Assembly: GCF_035582795.1 (NCBI RefSeq)
Contig: NC_134373.1
Location: forward strand, 27,498,501 to 27,562,500
Source: Mycteria americana
Lineage: Eukaryota; Chordata; Aves; Ciconiiformes; Ciconiidae
DNA: 64,000 nt
Direction of reading: 5' to 3'
The position numbers and the translations under genes are program-made. The notes beneath the pieces are model-generated. The model saw only the letters and a list, made by a program, of their open reading frames with translations. It ran no database searches and had not been told where the DNA came from. Positions 1 through 14,280 of this stretch are shown piece after piece (within the stretch, counting starts at the first letter, position 1; each line of letters begins with the position of its first letter).

Positions 1-87
1 TTGTACTGATGTGAACCATTAACTGACTTCAGATTCTGGCACCTATGGCCACCATTAAAACTCATTTAACTTAATCTACTCCTACAT

Positions 88-129
88 AGTTATGGTACCA
101 TCTGATTAAGTTATGGTACCATCTGATTA
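88..129. repeat. Perfect 21-bp tandem duplication
   Basis: The unit AGTTATGGTACCATCTGATTA plus nothing else occurs twice in a row (88-108 and 109-129) without a mismatch. It contains GGTACC twice. Because the copies are identical, the duplication is probably recent or polymorphic. Confidence 0.9.
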
Positions 130-3100
130 TCTATAGTTGGTTCATTAAAGCAGGAAACAATTCAAAACCTAGATACAAAGCCAATTTGGATCCTGTAGAG
201 TTAAAACTTTGGCGCTGTCAACAGCACACTGGTATACAGCTAGAGGTAACAAGCCCACCTGGATCTAAGCCAAGCCCTCAAAAAGCCAACATGAGTATTA
301 CTGCTCTGCTTTCCTGAAACCAGGAGTGCAATGCAGATACATCCCTCCAGTCCGTGAAAAGCCGGCTCGGGTCTAGCTGGGTTTATTAGCTTTAGTCATG
401 CTGCATGAAAGCTGACAGTGCTGAGCCTTGGCCTTTTTGCCCCCCTTCTGCATTTTGTCAGGCTCTGTGGACCCAGCAGAGCAGATGTACAGAACCAAGA
501 AGGACCCACTTGGTACTGCACCCAGCCTCATAAGCCCTCTGCCCACACTGCTCAGTGCACTGGTAGCTAAGTAGCAGGGATCAACACTGACTAGGCTGCC
601 GAGCAAGACCTGCTAAGGGGCCTGAACACTCTCTTCAGGCTACCTCATTCTACTCGTGCAGTCCATGTTTTTCTACTTTCCACTTCCATAACCGGCAAGT
701 GATACATATGTTTTATTTCCACGTAGAACAATTCATTTCAGAGGAGTAGCATCATCATAACTGAAAGAACAAGGCACAGAGCCAATATACTATCTACTGT
801 CACATTAAAAAAGCATATACAGGCAGAATCCCTACAGTATATTCAGATTACTATATTTCTTTTATGGTGACAATTTGCTGGAACAATTTGCAAACAAGGA
901 AACATGCTAGTTCTGTGCTGCACCTAGCTAGTGATAAAAAAGATTACTATTTCTGGAATTATTAAAATATAGTTTAGTACATCCTATTGTGGAAAAGAAG
1001 CAAGAGAAAAAAGAGGGACATTTATTTTGCCAAAATACACATCTGGCTTTGATCCATAACATTCCAGAACAAATGCATCCAACTGTGATTTTCTTACCAA
1101 AGTGTTAACAGCATCTTACATGAGTCAGTAAACTTATTACAGTGTTAGCAGAAGCTGCCAAACTCTTACAAATTCAGAGCATGTGCTCAGATAGAAATTA
1201 TTTAATATTTGCCAACATCACCCAGTTTGAAAAATGAATTCACAGCATGTATTTTGGGAAACAGACTTGAGATATTTTGTAAATAAGCAGGTGACATTTC
1301 ACTTGCTGCATTTTTAAGAGTACAGATGCTGAGAGGTTTAATTACAAAATGATAAACTTTTATTTTATATCTTTTCTAATCATATCTACCAGATATTTGC
1401 AATTTTCTGTCATAAAATCTATTATCTTCAAACAGAAAGTTGTCAGGTTTTAGTTTTAAATTGAATGGTTCACGTTTATAAATTTTTCTTTAATCTTATA
1501 ATGCAAACAGATTTATTATCAACACCAAAACATTTTTACATAGCACCTTTCTTCCTGACAGATCTCCAAAAGCCTTGCAAAACCTCTCTGGTTCTGTGCA
1601 ATTTCATCCCCACTTATAATGCTGCCACTTTCAGGACAGAGAGAAGAACCTATTTAAGTAATGACAGCAGAAGTACCACAACAGTTCTTCAGAGAGGATG
1701 GAACTCCTGACACAATCTCAGGTAAGAGCTGCAAAAAGGAACATGAGGGACATACTACAGTCATGAGGCAACAACTACCATCATCGAAACACCTTTTAAT
1801 TTACTCATAGCTGAGTGGATCTATGGCAACCCAATATTCAGCAGTCCCATTTTTTCCTCTAATAGTATCCACATCTCTTCATTTCTAGCAGCCCCACTTC
1901 TCTGAACAACCACATTCTTTCTACGTTCATGCTATCATTTACTGACATTAACTGTAGCAAAATGTCCCAGGTGAGCACTGAGAAGACCAGTAGTGTTCAA
2001 CTGTCTAGTAGAGGTGGGTCAAACAGAGAAACAAAATTGTACTAGAAACCCTGCAGAGGTTTTGAAGGGAAGCTGACACAGACTGTGACCTCCACGCTGA
2101 GTTTCATTGTAGGTTGAAAACTCATTTACTCAGAATACACTGTTACAAGCTGGTTCGTGCAAAACAATTTTATTTCTTTTATCCGATTCAACATCTTACC
2201 TGAGGTCCATATGCCTCGTAATTGAAGCAACAGCTAGTCATCCAGAACTTTACCCTCAAAGGGTTTATGAAACTCCAAACCTATTTAGACTCATGCGTTG
2301 CGATTCAACTTTCCTTTTTACTGCAGAAAACCAATGAGATTAAACGGCATCTCTTCATTTCCCTCTAGGAAGCATTCTGAACACTGCTCAGACAGGAATT
2401 TTTCAACAAAGATAATGAAGCTCAGCAGAAGACATAGCCCTCTCCCTCCATATGATTCCTACTATGGATGGAGAAACAGTAAGTTTATCCTCTGCCAGGA
2501 AAGCAGTGCTTTGCTAACATGAATGCTGTCATCTTCCAGAACTCAAGTTCTGTATCTGTGATTCTGCATGCTAAATGGCCTTACTTTAATCAATGGCATC
2601 AGCATATGAGTACTAAAACCCATGAATTGCTCATTTATCTTGTACATTTGGACAAACATAGAACGGCACTACACTAGCTATGAAAGTAAAAGTGGGCATT
2701 CAGATCAAGGAAAAAGGGGACTTGAGAGCTTTATATAAGACTGCAATATGAATCTTCTTGATGGAAACTTGGCTTATGTTAGCTACCCCAAAAAGAGAAA
2801 AGAAAACAAACACAAAAGCCCTACAAATAGCTGTAACTATTTTTATGGCATACACTGATGATGTTCAGTTCTTCTGTAAGTATTTTTGAGCACTGAAATG
2901 CTCATTTGGTGTTTCCAACCACTCTGCTGAAAGTTACTGCCCAGTCTTACAGAAAATGAAGCACAAGAAGGGAAATGGATTACTCGAGCACAAAGAAGAG
3001 CAAGCAAGTCCATGCTCACACTGCCAAGGCATTCTGTGCCACATGCTAACTGCTACATGCTTGCCCTGGAAGAACTGAGAGCAAGCCAGATTAGAGGGCT

Positions 3101-3725
3101 CTTGTTCCAAATCAGAACTCAGGAACTTTGGTTCCCCTTTTTGTGTCTATGCAACCAACACAAGATCCTAGAGCCTCCTTGTACAACAGGCAGCAGCAAG
3201 AGCTCTTCTCTTAGCAGTGTGTGTTTCAACATACACAGCAGCCTTACAGATGGCAAATCCAAGCACAGCTGAGTTGCCCATACATTGAGAGCAAGGCAGA
3301 CATCTGCCATCATGGTTGCAAATCCTGGCTTCCTGCAAAGCCAAGATCTTGCAGTGGTTGGACTCAATGACTCTGCTGAAACCACTGCTGAGCAGCTGGC
3401 AGAGATAAGAAAAGTTAATTTATTTTCAAGATATGCCGGGGATCACATCTATTTCCTGAATTAGAAGAGGGTGGAATACAAAGACGGACTATTAAGTCTT
3501 CATTTTTTACTTGCCTGGAGGTATAAAAATCCCAAATCCCAAGCAACAGAGGCTTTACTTTGTTAAACAATCACTAAAGCAGACTAGAAACTGGGGTTTT
3601 TTTGTTTTTCTTAATCAATTAGCCCAAACCTGCAGCTACTTAAAGGCCTCATAGTTACTCTGCCCATTTAAAACACTCTGGGGGCAAGTTCTTATTAGAA
3701 TAGGCTCCCTTCCCCAGCTATGGAC

Positions 3726-3750
3726 TTTTTTTTTTTTTTTTTTTTTTTTT
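3726..3750. repeat. Poly-T tract (25 T)
   Basis: A simple homopolymer inside a SMARCAL1 intron. No flanking SINE or pseudogene body is seen. Confidence 0.95.
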
Positions 3751-3990
3751 AAGCTTTTTACTTCTGTGGCTTTTAGGGAAGATTTTGACAAGAAGCATTA
3801 CTGCCTCCATGTCTCAGGCCCACCACTGCAGCACCTAGAGCTTTTCAGGTTGAAAGCTTTCAAAATGTTACTCTGGACTGCGACCTTCTCAAAAAAGATG
3901 TAACATCAGACAGAAGGAAGGAAAGAAAAAGCCTCCACATTTTGGAAAAAAATGCAGAGTCCCAGTCTGCCACTTCCCCCACTGAAGTAC

Positions 3991-4131
3991 CTTCCTGGCA
4001 TCACAGTAGCGTAGCCCAAAGGAGTGGAATTGCGGGAAGAAGGCTGGCTGGACAGCCGCAATCTGTGTGTAGAGCTCCGCGGGCCGCGACATGGCAGGGG
4101 TTCCCGAAAGCAAGATCACTCTCCTGGCAGC
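3991..4131 (-). CDS. SMARCAL1: SMARCAL1 coding exon 9 (motif III, SGTP)
   Basis: The 141-nt, 47-codon exon is phase 0, with acceptor GCTTTCCCAG and donor GTACTT. It encodes [20 protein letters not shown], then [20 protein letters not shown] and RYCDARK. SGTP (606-609) is helicase motif III; R613 matches human R586. In human the next residues are MPWGWDYSG. I find no exon of that kind between here and base 1, so the transcript continues outside the window. Confidence 0.97.
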
Positions 4132-7100
4132 CTGGGAAAGCAAAATGGAGCATCGTTATCATACAGCTTACAATATAAGCAGAACCTGCTAAGAAGTCAT
4201 CCCCAGTCCTGAAAGAAAATCCCAGAGCCATTGTCCAAGCACCCTAAATGGAAGAGTACTTCACCTTCCTTCCACAGATACTTTCAGCCTTCAACTGCCT
4301 GAAGACACTCAAGGACAGTGCTTAAAAGTTCTAGGAAGCAGGACAAACCATATTGTTTCTTATTCATCATCCACATGCTTTAAGGGAAGGGGACATCAAT
4401 TTTTATGACAGTACTTTCTGAACTGACATTTACTCACTAGACACATTAATATCTTATGCCTGGCTCAACATTTCGTTTGAAACCAGATGTCACAGGAAAA
4501 TGACACACCCTCTCAGGTACCTCCTCACCTCCAAAATAAATTCTCTTGTAACAAACCTGCCACAGCAAGCCATAAACAGACTGTCTCCCTCACAAAAGCA
4601 GAAGAGATCCAGAGAAGTAGGATTTTTTTCTTACTTTTTGTTCATTTTTTTCTTTTTAAATTCTACTAGCAAGGAGAGAAAGATGAAGCTGCCTGAAGCA
4701 GGACCAGAAGATGCCCACCTGACATCCATGGTGAGTCTAGGCGCAGCTGGCTGCGTGCTAGAACATGAGTTAATAAATATGAATCATGTAAGAAGATTGT
4801 AAAACATGTGTTGTAGGGGAGACAGGAAGGGGGTGGGGTGGGAAACCTGTATCTAAAGTAGGTGCTCCCAAAAAGTGGGGAAAAAAATTACACTATAGAC
4901 ATAAAAGCCTTCAAGATGCATTTCTACCCTCGTACCTCCATTATTATCTAATTCTATTATTAGACGAGAGCTATGAATTTCTACTGCTGTAAATTCACAT
5001 ATAGTAGTTAAATTACAAATGCCTTGTAATTTCCTGCATGGTTTAATGCAGGTTCATTAAAATAACAAAGAGATTCTTGAGTGACATCTGTACCAACAGC
5101 TCATTCACGTTTAAATGAAAAAGAAAATGAAACTCTTTTATCATTTCACTGAGGTCTACCAGTCACCCAAATCTATTCAGCTGATTCACCCACTCACCAA
5201 CCAAATCTGGTGGAAAAAGAGTTCACAGATCAGCTACCGGAAATTAATTTCAGGACTCTTTATCAGATATTTATATATAGGTTGTAATCAAGGTGGGACT
5301 TGCCTTCTCCCTCCATTCCTATTAAACAGATCAGAAGGAAATGTGATTACCACCAGGATCAGGCAATTCCCATAAACATTTAAAAAAGCAGGATATTTAT
5401 TGAACTAAATAAGAAGAGAGGTTAAACCTTTGGACATGTCAGAAGGTGAGAGTTAGTTCACACAAGACAGAGGTGTCTATGCTACTCAAAAGAGGGAGGA
5501 GTCACAGAGGCCAAAGATACCAGATCCCATGAGGAAAAAAAGTGATAAAGCAGAAATTAGGTCAGTTTTTTAAATTAAGATAGCAGTGGAGGACAACTGA
5601 GCAGAACCTAGACAATTTCTGAAGCCTTTGAAGAATAAACTGACACCACCCTGAGAAATCTGCTGAAACGCAAGACAAGCCAGTCCCACATGTGTAAGAA
5701 ACCTCCAAATTAAACTTTTTCCTCCTGGACTAACAGAAGGCCACTGCTAGGAAAAAGACAACATGGAGTTCATGCAATTAGAGACAGCTCATTTCAAATA
5801 ATTCTGGATCACACTAAAGCAAGAAAAGTTCACTCAAAACAGACCAGGGACATATTAAATGCAACATAAACCCAACTGTGTTGAAAGGTTTTATGCCATT
5901 CTCAAGGCTCCTCCTCTTTGGAGGGTGGTCCCCAGGAGCTACATGAGACAGTTGGAACACTAATTCCCCAGTAGTCAAAACAATTAGTCAGGCTCCTTCC
6001 CCAGTCCCTAAATCAGTATCAAAAGAGAGAATTATGAAGTTACAGGTTATTTGAATTCTAAACTTGTTCAGCTGCTGCTTTGCTGTGCACAACTTAATTT
6101 TGAACAGATAGGGTATCTAACCACTGCAAGCACTTACCAAGGGCTGTGATACATCTTCTATAATTATTTTAAACAAGTTGAGAAGTAAAAAAAAAAAAAA
6201 AAACCCCAAAAAACCCCCAACAACAAAAATTCACAACAAAAATCCCAAAAGACACTAGTTCCACAAGAGCTGTGAAGAACTTGAAGAAATTAATTCCAGG
6301 AAATTGTGTGGAACACAGGTGGTCTAACTCATTATCCCAAGGGTCCCTTTCAGTTTTAAAATCCATAACAGAAGGAGCCCAAGAGAGAAAAGAAGAAAAA
6401 AAAAATACTAGGAAGACAAGTTTCCAAGTGTTGAAGGCTCACTTAAATTCTGGATGAAAGAAATTGCTTCGATTCACCTCTCTTTTTCTAGTGGCAACTC
6501 ATTTTGAATAGATGCCAATAAAGATTTGCTCCTGCAGAGAAGTCTCTGCCGATCACTGCTTAATTCTTGTTTCTTGCTGAACCTTCTGTGCTGTCAAGAG
6601 TGAGAGCTTACCCTCTTTCTTCTGAGGTCTATAAAAATAATATCGAACAATAGCACAGAAAATAAGATTGCAGTGACCAGCAAGGACTTTCTAGCAAAAC
6701 CAGGTCTGTAATCAATTGATACATATTTCCACATAGGCAAACTAACATTAGCTGCTCATTAGCATTTAGGCATGAAGTTTAATCTTCCCCAGAAGCACTC
6801 CTCTCTCTCATGTGTCCTTGTGACTGTTCTTACAGCTACTTTCTTATGAGATTGCTTAAGGGAACTCTGACAATGACCTGACTAGTGGAGACCTGTTCTG
6901 TAGCCCTCATTTACTAAGTAACATAAGACAATTGTGGCTTTGTAGCATTACACTTGCACACACAATACACCAGCAAGAATTAATTCCACAGCTGTGACCA
7001 CATTTACAAAAGTCACTTTTGAAAGTCAAAGAATAGTTTATGAAGTGGTAACCCCTGATGGCACTTACTTTAAAGGTCAAAACGCAGCACCCACTGATTC

Positions 7101-10100
7101 GAAGGGGAGTAGGTGAGGAGGGGGGGTTATGCCACAAAGAAATAATTGAACATGCAAAGAGCCTCATTAACATACAATGACTGTCTCTGTGTTAAATGAA
7201 TTTCACAGCATGAGCTCTGCCATATGCTAACAGATTGACATACTTTTTTAAATAAGTGTGGCTGGTTCTGGCTGTACAATTACTTGTGTCCCTAGTTTTT
7301 GCTTACTCTTGTCATTTTGAACTGCTTAGCATAAGAATACCTTATCCTGTGAAATGAAAAAATCTGAGAGTGGCCATAATATAATAGAGATAATCACCTG
7401 ATGAAATAGAAGATTTGATAACGCAAAAGGGTTGCAGCTGTTCTGAGGAGTCTGTTTCTGTACTTGGGTAAGATAGATAGGGCTCTGCATTTCATAAGAT
7501 GATCCTACACTGGTTATTCCAGAAAATACAAATGCCTTTCCCTATTCTTAAATGACATCTAGACAGGGAATGTGTGTCAAATGGCGACGATCAGCTATGA
7601 CTGAAGGAAATTACACTACCACACTATTTCAAGAAGGAAGGGAAATTGGAAGGTAAGAGCAGATCTGAAGATGCAGCCTTGAGGGCCCACAGCTTCTCCA
7701 ATTTCAAGATGAAGTTCCTTCTCTCAGCAGGTGACAACAAGCAAAGGCTTATTTATCCAATCCATATGGATTTGTAATGCCTAAAGACAGCTGCTATTTA
7801 TTTCCCACCCAGGGAGATTTTTGTGTTCCCTCCTCACCTTCTACCTTCAGCTTTGACCTATTTCCCTCTATTATTTTTAAGCACCTCTTTATTAAAACAA
7901 GCAGAAAGAGTATTAGATTCTAACCACACAATGTATTTGGACTTCCATAATAGAAACAAAGACCTTTAACCCTGCAAACATCAGGATGTGCATCATGCTA
8001 TTAACCTGAACAGCAGCTCTATAGGAACAATCACATTAGTAATATTACCCAGATGTTGTGGAGCAAAGCCCATAGGGAGTACAACAAGAATAAGACCATT
8101 TTATGCCACTGGAATCTTTGATTAGGTACTACTTTTTATTTCTCAGTTTCTAACCCATTTTTTCACTAAAAACTTACTGTCATGCCTCAAAAACACTCAT
8201 CCATGTTCCATTGGGACCTTCCCCAGTTTCCACTGCCTTGCAATACTCCATGCAATTACAGAAGAACAAAGACCATGTAGCACTTTGGCTGGTCAAAGGA
8301 TGTAGAATCCCCTTCACTCCAGTCCCCAAGAGATCCCACCACAGATCAGGGAAAAACTTCTGTTTTGTTGTTTCTTCTTCATCTACACCCCTGGGCCTTT
8401 GCTGTTTTATGGATATTGGTAGCATGTATACTCCCTCTCCTGTGTTCATGTCTCTGGACTAGTCTAATCTTGGAAGGAAAAAACAAAATGCTTACAAAAA
8501 GCGTAACACCATTTCACTTTCTGCCTCTGAGGGTGGCAGATGCAGGGCAGAGGCGAAGGGAACAACCAGTATTGTCAGTACGCCCAGGAGAACTTAATCC
8601 CAATCATGAGACTAAAGAAAACAGTAAGGTGACAAGTAGGTCCTACTACTGATTGCCACAGCTCTGGATTAGGGACAGGGACAAGCCAGACCTGATAATG
8701 GTGACTCAACCAAAGCCCAACAGTATGAGGCTATTCTCACTTTGATGTGCGTGGAAACAAGGCAAAAGGACCACTCTGAACACAGGAACTTCTAGCCCTT
8801 TTGAGTACCATAAGAGATGCTGAAGGTGGGGACAGACCTCATGCAGCTGCTGGCACAGACTGGCCAGTGTAAAAGCTGGCTGAGCTTGAAAGCAGGATTT
8901 TTGCCACATGTCAAAACATCAAAGGACTGTTTTCTACTATGCCTTTCAATCCATCCACCTCCATAATTTTGCAGGGATGCACATAGACTGTGTACAAACT
9001 CTGCCACCTGGTTCCATGTAGGCGAATGAAGCGTTCACCCCCAGGTACAAGTCTGCGCACCCACAAGTTTGCACATCCACTGGGAACATGAAGGGAATAA
9101 GTCGTCTGGCCTAAACATTTTGCTGCTGCTATTTCAGCTCACCCTATCTTACTGTTTGTGTAATTAAAAATTCCTCTCAAAGTTTTGTCCAATAAGAATA
9201 AACTGGGCACAACATGTCTATATACTTACTCTAAACTAATGAATACCTGGGGCAAGCTACCAGGTAGCAAGCATGGTCATTGCATAAATCCAGCCATTAG
9301 AAAAGTGCGCTAAAAAGTCTTTCTGGTCACACTTCACACTGTCCCAAGTAAAACTTTCCTAAATCTCTGTCAGGGTAGCAGATAAGTATGTCACAAAAGA
9401 CACCGAATACTGCACACAGACACAGTTTGTGGGTTTTTTTAATATTAAAAAAATGTCTAGAAGTTCCCAACTGACAAACTTAGGCCACATGTTTAATACA
9501 TGGTTCTGCTTAACAATTCCATACCACACTTGCTCTACAATATATACAAAAGGGCAGGAAAATATTAATTCTTACTGAGTGGCTAAAAATACCACTTCAT
9601 TTTGAAAACTAGTCAATGTCAGATATTAAAACTAAAATGAGGCTTTAAATGCAGTAATCATGGGTTAAATATTTCAGAGGTGGAGATTCAGCTTGGCTGT
9701 CTAACAAGGCAGATTAGAAATTAATATCCAAGGTAAGTCATCTTTATTATGAATGTATTGATTTAATCTGATCATTGTGCAGTTCTGTGTAAACACTCAC
9801 AACATTTTTATACATTTCACTTATTATTCAAATTGAGAAGTCACAGGAGCAGATTCTACTATCAAGATAAGATTCTGTTAAGTACAGATGGAAGTGACAG
9901 AAACATTTCAGGCTCAGAAACATTTTAACTTAGATCTGTCCAGTGTCATTATGGACTCATAAATCTTTGTAGCATATAAGGACCAAGGATCACATTTCTT
10001 AGGTGTTTTTTTTTCTTTTCTGCCCCCAAAAGTCAGTTCAAGCTAAGCTTTCATGCTTTAGGATGTGGGAACCTCGTAGGAAATATAAGCAACTACAGCA

Positions 10101-12068
10101 ATTTCAGAAAGTTTAAAGTAGTATAACGCTAACAACAGTTAGAAGTGGCCATGCTTAGAAGGTAGACAAGGCACAAGTTGGCTCCAGGGGCTCTGGTTAC
10201 AGCACTGGCATGGCTTCACACTGTGACCTTAAGGTAGGGACTGAGGTTCTAGAAGCAGTGTTCCTATCAAGGGCTTGCCTACAGATACAGCTTTTTTTGG
10301 TCTCTTCTAAGAGCCCCAGTACTGCTCTAATCCTTTTAACATAAAGAAAGCAAGAGCAAGAGTATTATCCTCAGCAGCATGTTTGTCAATGCATCTTATT
10401 CAATAATCTCAAAGTATCATGTAAAATACTGAAAATACTCCCATTTTTACCCCATTGACTATTTACTATGAAGATGACACAGTACAGTTGTTAAATCCAG
10501 TATTCAAGTGATGAAAACTCCTCATATTTTGGCAGTTCTTTCAAATACGAAAGCATTGCTGTGATGTGCTGTGCCAGTAGTGAACACAGCATCACTCACT
10601 AGTAGTTGAAGACAAAGCTGCCAAAGGAGCTAGTTTTAGAGCAAAACGCCTGTGCTGGAAAGCAAGGAGGGCAGAAGAGTGGCTATTACAGCAAATGCCC
10701 ACTTGAGAATAAAATTTACCTGAACATCTAACACAAAACATCTGGTACTTATGCTGTTTGCAGGTGAGATAATGCATGATATGAACACAAAACTCTTAAT
10801 GCTTTCAGAAGACTGAAATTCAGTTTCAGAAGCACCAGTTCTCAACTCTCTAAGACCAGTGATGTGACAGCATAAAACTGTAAATTCTCAATAAGTTCAT
10901 ACAGGCAATTAACCTCTGCTTAACAGCTACCATCTTTCACTCTCATATCTTGTAGCCTACAAATAATTTTGGCAAGCTGATCCTTACAAAGCTTCAAGTA
11001 GGAAAGGACGAGAGCGCTTTTCGAGGATTTTGCAATGAGGTAAATTTGTTATTTTCCACCATTTTCAGACATACACCCTAATTATTGTACTTCAAACTGC
11101 TCATAAAATTGGACCTCCTACTTAGTTTCCAAACATTAAAAGCCTGAAGTGATTTGAAAGGCAAGAGAAGACAAGAGTCAGGCCTTTAAAGAGAACAATG
11201 AGTTGTTAAGGACAACTACCTTCGGCTTGCCATTAAGAATCTTGCATGTAAAAGCTGGTTGCTATAAAGCCATCACAGATTGAATCTTCTCTTTATACAC
11301 ACTTGCTGATAGTTACTGAAGAGAAACTGCATTTACCTTGTCCTAACGTACAGACTCTGCAGTGTCTAGAAACTACTTGTAACTTTAATCTGCTAGAGGC
11401 TACCAGGGAGAGTTTGATTCTTTGATCCCATGACAACAGGCAGACATTAAAAGTTACATTTCTCCTGCTATCGCATACTTGAACATTGCCTCCCTTCTGT
11501 GGGCCACTTGTCTTGCTAACCTCACCCTCTGCCATTTCCTACTAGTTCTGTACATTTAACCAGCAGGACTGCCCCTGAACCACAGCCACAAAGACACTGG
11601 AAGCTTGCAGTAACAGAGTAGAGCCCAAAACCAAAGCCAAGGAAAGGACCTAGGTAATGTCATTTTGATATACAGCAGCAATTTGTGTGCCAAGAAGTAA
11701 CTGATAATGATTATTTCTATTAAACTAGCTACATTGACACTACTATATTCTTTCTACTCTCCTTGAATACACTCAGTAAGTTTTGACATTCCCTTTTTCC
11801 CATCACCATAAAACTCATTAGCGGCAGTACCACAACAAGATCAAGGGAGCTTCTGAAGTTCTTTTGTTAGGTCTTACCATCTAACATTTGTATGGAAACA
11901 AGTGGCTAAGCCAGAGACAAATTTTACTCTTGGATCTACAACCTTACCTGGATTTCCACTTGCACAACAACAGAATTCAGCTGCTGGCTCCTAAACCTCG
12001 TAAATGGAGCAACGCTGCTTTGGGGGCCTGACTTTAGGTGCTGGAGGTTTGGCACCCAGTATACGCAC
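4132..12068 (-). other. SMARCAL1: SMARCAL1 intron between exons 8 and 9
   Basis: About 7.9 kb, the longest complete intron in the window. It contains a 17-A run at 6187-6203 and ordinary AT-rich sequence. I see no retroelement, RNA gene or credible nested ORF on either strand. Confidence 0.85.
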
Positions 12069-12134
12069 CTTAAGTAGAGGCATGGCAGCTCGGCATCGTG
12101 CAGTTTTTATGTTCTTTAGGAAATGAGATTCATC
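12069..12134 (-). CDS. SMARCAL1: SMARCAL1 coding exon 8 (DESH box, motif II)
   Basis: This 66-nt exon is flanked by TTGTTTCAG and GTGCGT, phase 0 on both sides. It reads [20 protein letters not shown] followed by LK. D576-E577 are the Walker B acidic residues for Mg-ATP hydrolysis. R588 corresponds to human R561, a site of Schimke immuno-osseous dysplasia mutations. The exon is too short for ORF detection and was found by splice phase and motif. Confidence 0.96.
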
Positions 12135-13909
12135 CTGAAACAAAACAAGCATGAAAATGAAGACAGTTCTGATCCACAGTCCAACTGCAGGCTACAGAAC
12201 AAATTCCCAGTATTCTCAGCTATCTAATATCACAAGCCTATCATCCTGGAGGATATTTCAAGCACTGGGATAGTCACATCAAATTCTAAATGAAGAGACA
12301 GCATGGAGAGTAGCAGGCTTCCTACATTCAAACCCACAGCTGCAAGCAAATGGAACAGAAATCAAACCTTAAAGCCATGAATCTCAAATGACCACAAACA
12401 AGTGAGCAGAGGGGGCTGGAGAGAAAGAGGAATATTATTTCCACCACTGATACTCATTTGCCCCATGCATCCTTTAAATGCAGCAAACATAGGAGGCCTA
12501 TACAGTGCCACTTCCCTAAATAAGGGGTTAATGAAAATGATAAGGGAAAAAAAGAAATCTAATTAGGATCCAACTGTTCTGCTGATAGGGCTCACCAGGT
12601 GGATAATAGCCTCCTACTTGAGACAACACCCCCAAACAGGCTTCATTTCTTGCTGTAGAGCAAGGCAGAACTCAGACACAAAAAGTAATCGGTGCCCTCC
12701 AAGGGTACATTCTCATCTTTCCACATGTGGATGAGCAAGCAACCATGCATGTAAAGCCAATACAACTGCTTAGCCTCTCAGACACAGCCTTCTCCCTCCT
12801 GATTAACAAATAAGCTACATTAATGTTCCCAGCCATCAAAAGAAGATTGGAAGAAAAAGCAGGGAAGCTCAGCACTCAGTAGGACTACTCTCATCTGAAA
12901 AAACATACACAGGGTCCAAATTTGAACATATAAACACCCAGAAAGAACATCTGCCAGCTCAGGGCTGGTAAAAAGTTCCAGGGCAGTAACCCTAGAGCCC
13001 AAGTCCCTTTACTCCAAGCACCGGCATACAAAAGTAACGATCTGCATTTCCACCCTGACAGAATGTCTTGTCAGAGAGGGAGCAGGGGGAAAAAATAAAA
13101 ATGAAAAAAATCAATTCCCTCATGAGTAGTTTGGTCTCTAAAGAACTCCATCTATTCCCACATTCCCATCTGATGCTGAGAAACAAAAGGATTATTATGT
13201 TCCAATTGTCATGATCTTAGGGACAGGTGCATATGTGTGCTGAAAACTAGACCGAGAACATCAAACACTCATAGTAAGCTACGTAGACACTTTTGGTCTC
13301 TACTGATCCAAGCTGGATTTGAAACACTAGATGTTTTGAATTTTTAGTAACTGAAATCTAGAAAAATGCCTTTCACCACAGCTGTGTAAAAGGTTAAAAA
13401 ATGGATTTCGAAGTAATTTACAAAAGAAATGATACAAGCAATCAAAGAAGGCTTAATGTAGACTGTCAGTGGAACACAAGCAAAGGGAGATTTTTTTTTA
13501 TGCTTTACCCATATACTTGATGTTGAGAGGTTATCTGGTTTACTGAATAAACACTAACACCACTCTGAAGTCCAATCCCCTTAAAAAGATACATTTCCAG
13601 GACTATTGTATTGGAATACATTAAACACCTTGCTCTCCAGCAGAAGACATGCCCAACCACAATGAAATCAGACAGGCACCATAACCAGTAAAAGAAAACA
13701 CAGCCTCAGGAATCAAAAAGGAATTAAACTCTACTAGTTATCTCAAAAGGTTTCAGAGAAACCTCCTGCTTCTACTCATGAAGAGAGCACAGCCACAATT
13801 ACAAGATAGTTTCAGTCCTAAATAAGGCCCACTTCACACTGCTGCACAATGCAAAGGTTACCCCATTTGCAGCATACAATTAACTTCAAAAATTTAGTGT
13901 GCCACTTAC
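12135..13909 (-). other. SMARCAL1: SMARCAL1 intron between exons 7 and 8
   Basis: About 1.8 kb of unremarkable intronic sequence. No recognisable element. Confidence 0.85.
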
Positions 13910-14068
13910 AATAATAACTACTTGGAAAGTGCTCTTAAGTTGCTTGTCCATCTTGCTAAGGAGGTCAAAGCTGATGATGTTGATCAAGCTTGCTGTTAGG
14001 TTGTCTTTGCCAGTCACTATGACATTCGTGCTATCTGGACTCAAGGATGGAAGCCACCTGTGAAATGC
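13910..14068 (-). CDS. SMARCAL1: SMARCAL1 coding exon 7 (between ATPase motifs Ia and II)
   Basis: The 159-nt, 53-codon exon is phase 0 at both ends, with acceptor CTTCCTTCAG and donor GTAAGT. It encodes [20 protein letters not shown] followed by [20 protein letters not shown] and [13 protein letters not shown], nearly identical to human. The hydrophobic VVII at the end is the beta strand leading into the DESH box of the next exon. Residues 523-575. Confidence 0.97.
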
Positions 14069-14094
14069 CTGAAGGAAGAGGAAAGCAATTAATT

Positions 14095-14280
14095 GCATTC
14101 TGGTGCTTATGTCCTCTGTTGGGATCCCAAAGCACTTCACAGAGCTTCCTCATTAATGCTTAGAACATGGAGCCACCCCACCCATCATAAGACATCAGCT
14201 GGGAGCACAGTAAGGGTAAGCAGCCTTCCCAAGGCAACAACCCTCATAATGGGAAGATCAAGAACAGAACTCAGGCTATA
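14095..14280 (+). repeat. Ancient SINE/LINE-tail relic (MIR-like)
   Basis: The order of landmarks matches a very old amniote interspersed repeat as I remember it: GATCCCAAAGCACTTCACA, then a middle part, then TTCCCAAGGCAACA, AGAACAGAACTCAGG. It is heavily diverged, with about the usual length. The family assignment is from memory; a RepeatMasker run would settle it. Confidence 0.5.

Larger units (their letters stand above)
1..3990 (-). other. SMARCAL1: SMARCAL1 intron (incomplete), downstream of exon 9
   Basis: Non-coding and AT-rich. I looked on the minus strand for the expected next exon (MPWGWDYSG…LRRLK) and found nothing. It holds a 21-bp tandem duplication near the left edge and a 25-T run. 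No other element is recognisable. Confidence 0.8.

Noticed and set aside
1..3990. Search for the next SMARCAL1 exon (MPWGWDYSG…)
   Set aside because: No minus-strand acceptor followed by such a sequence was found; the exon must be outside the window.
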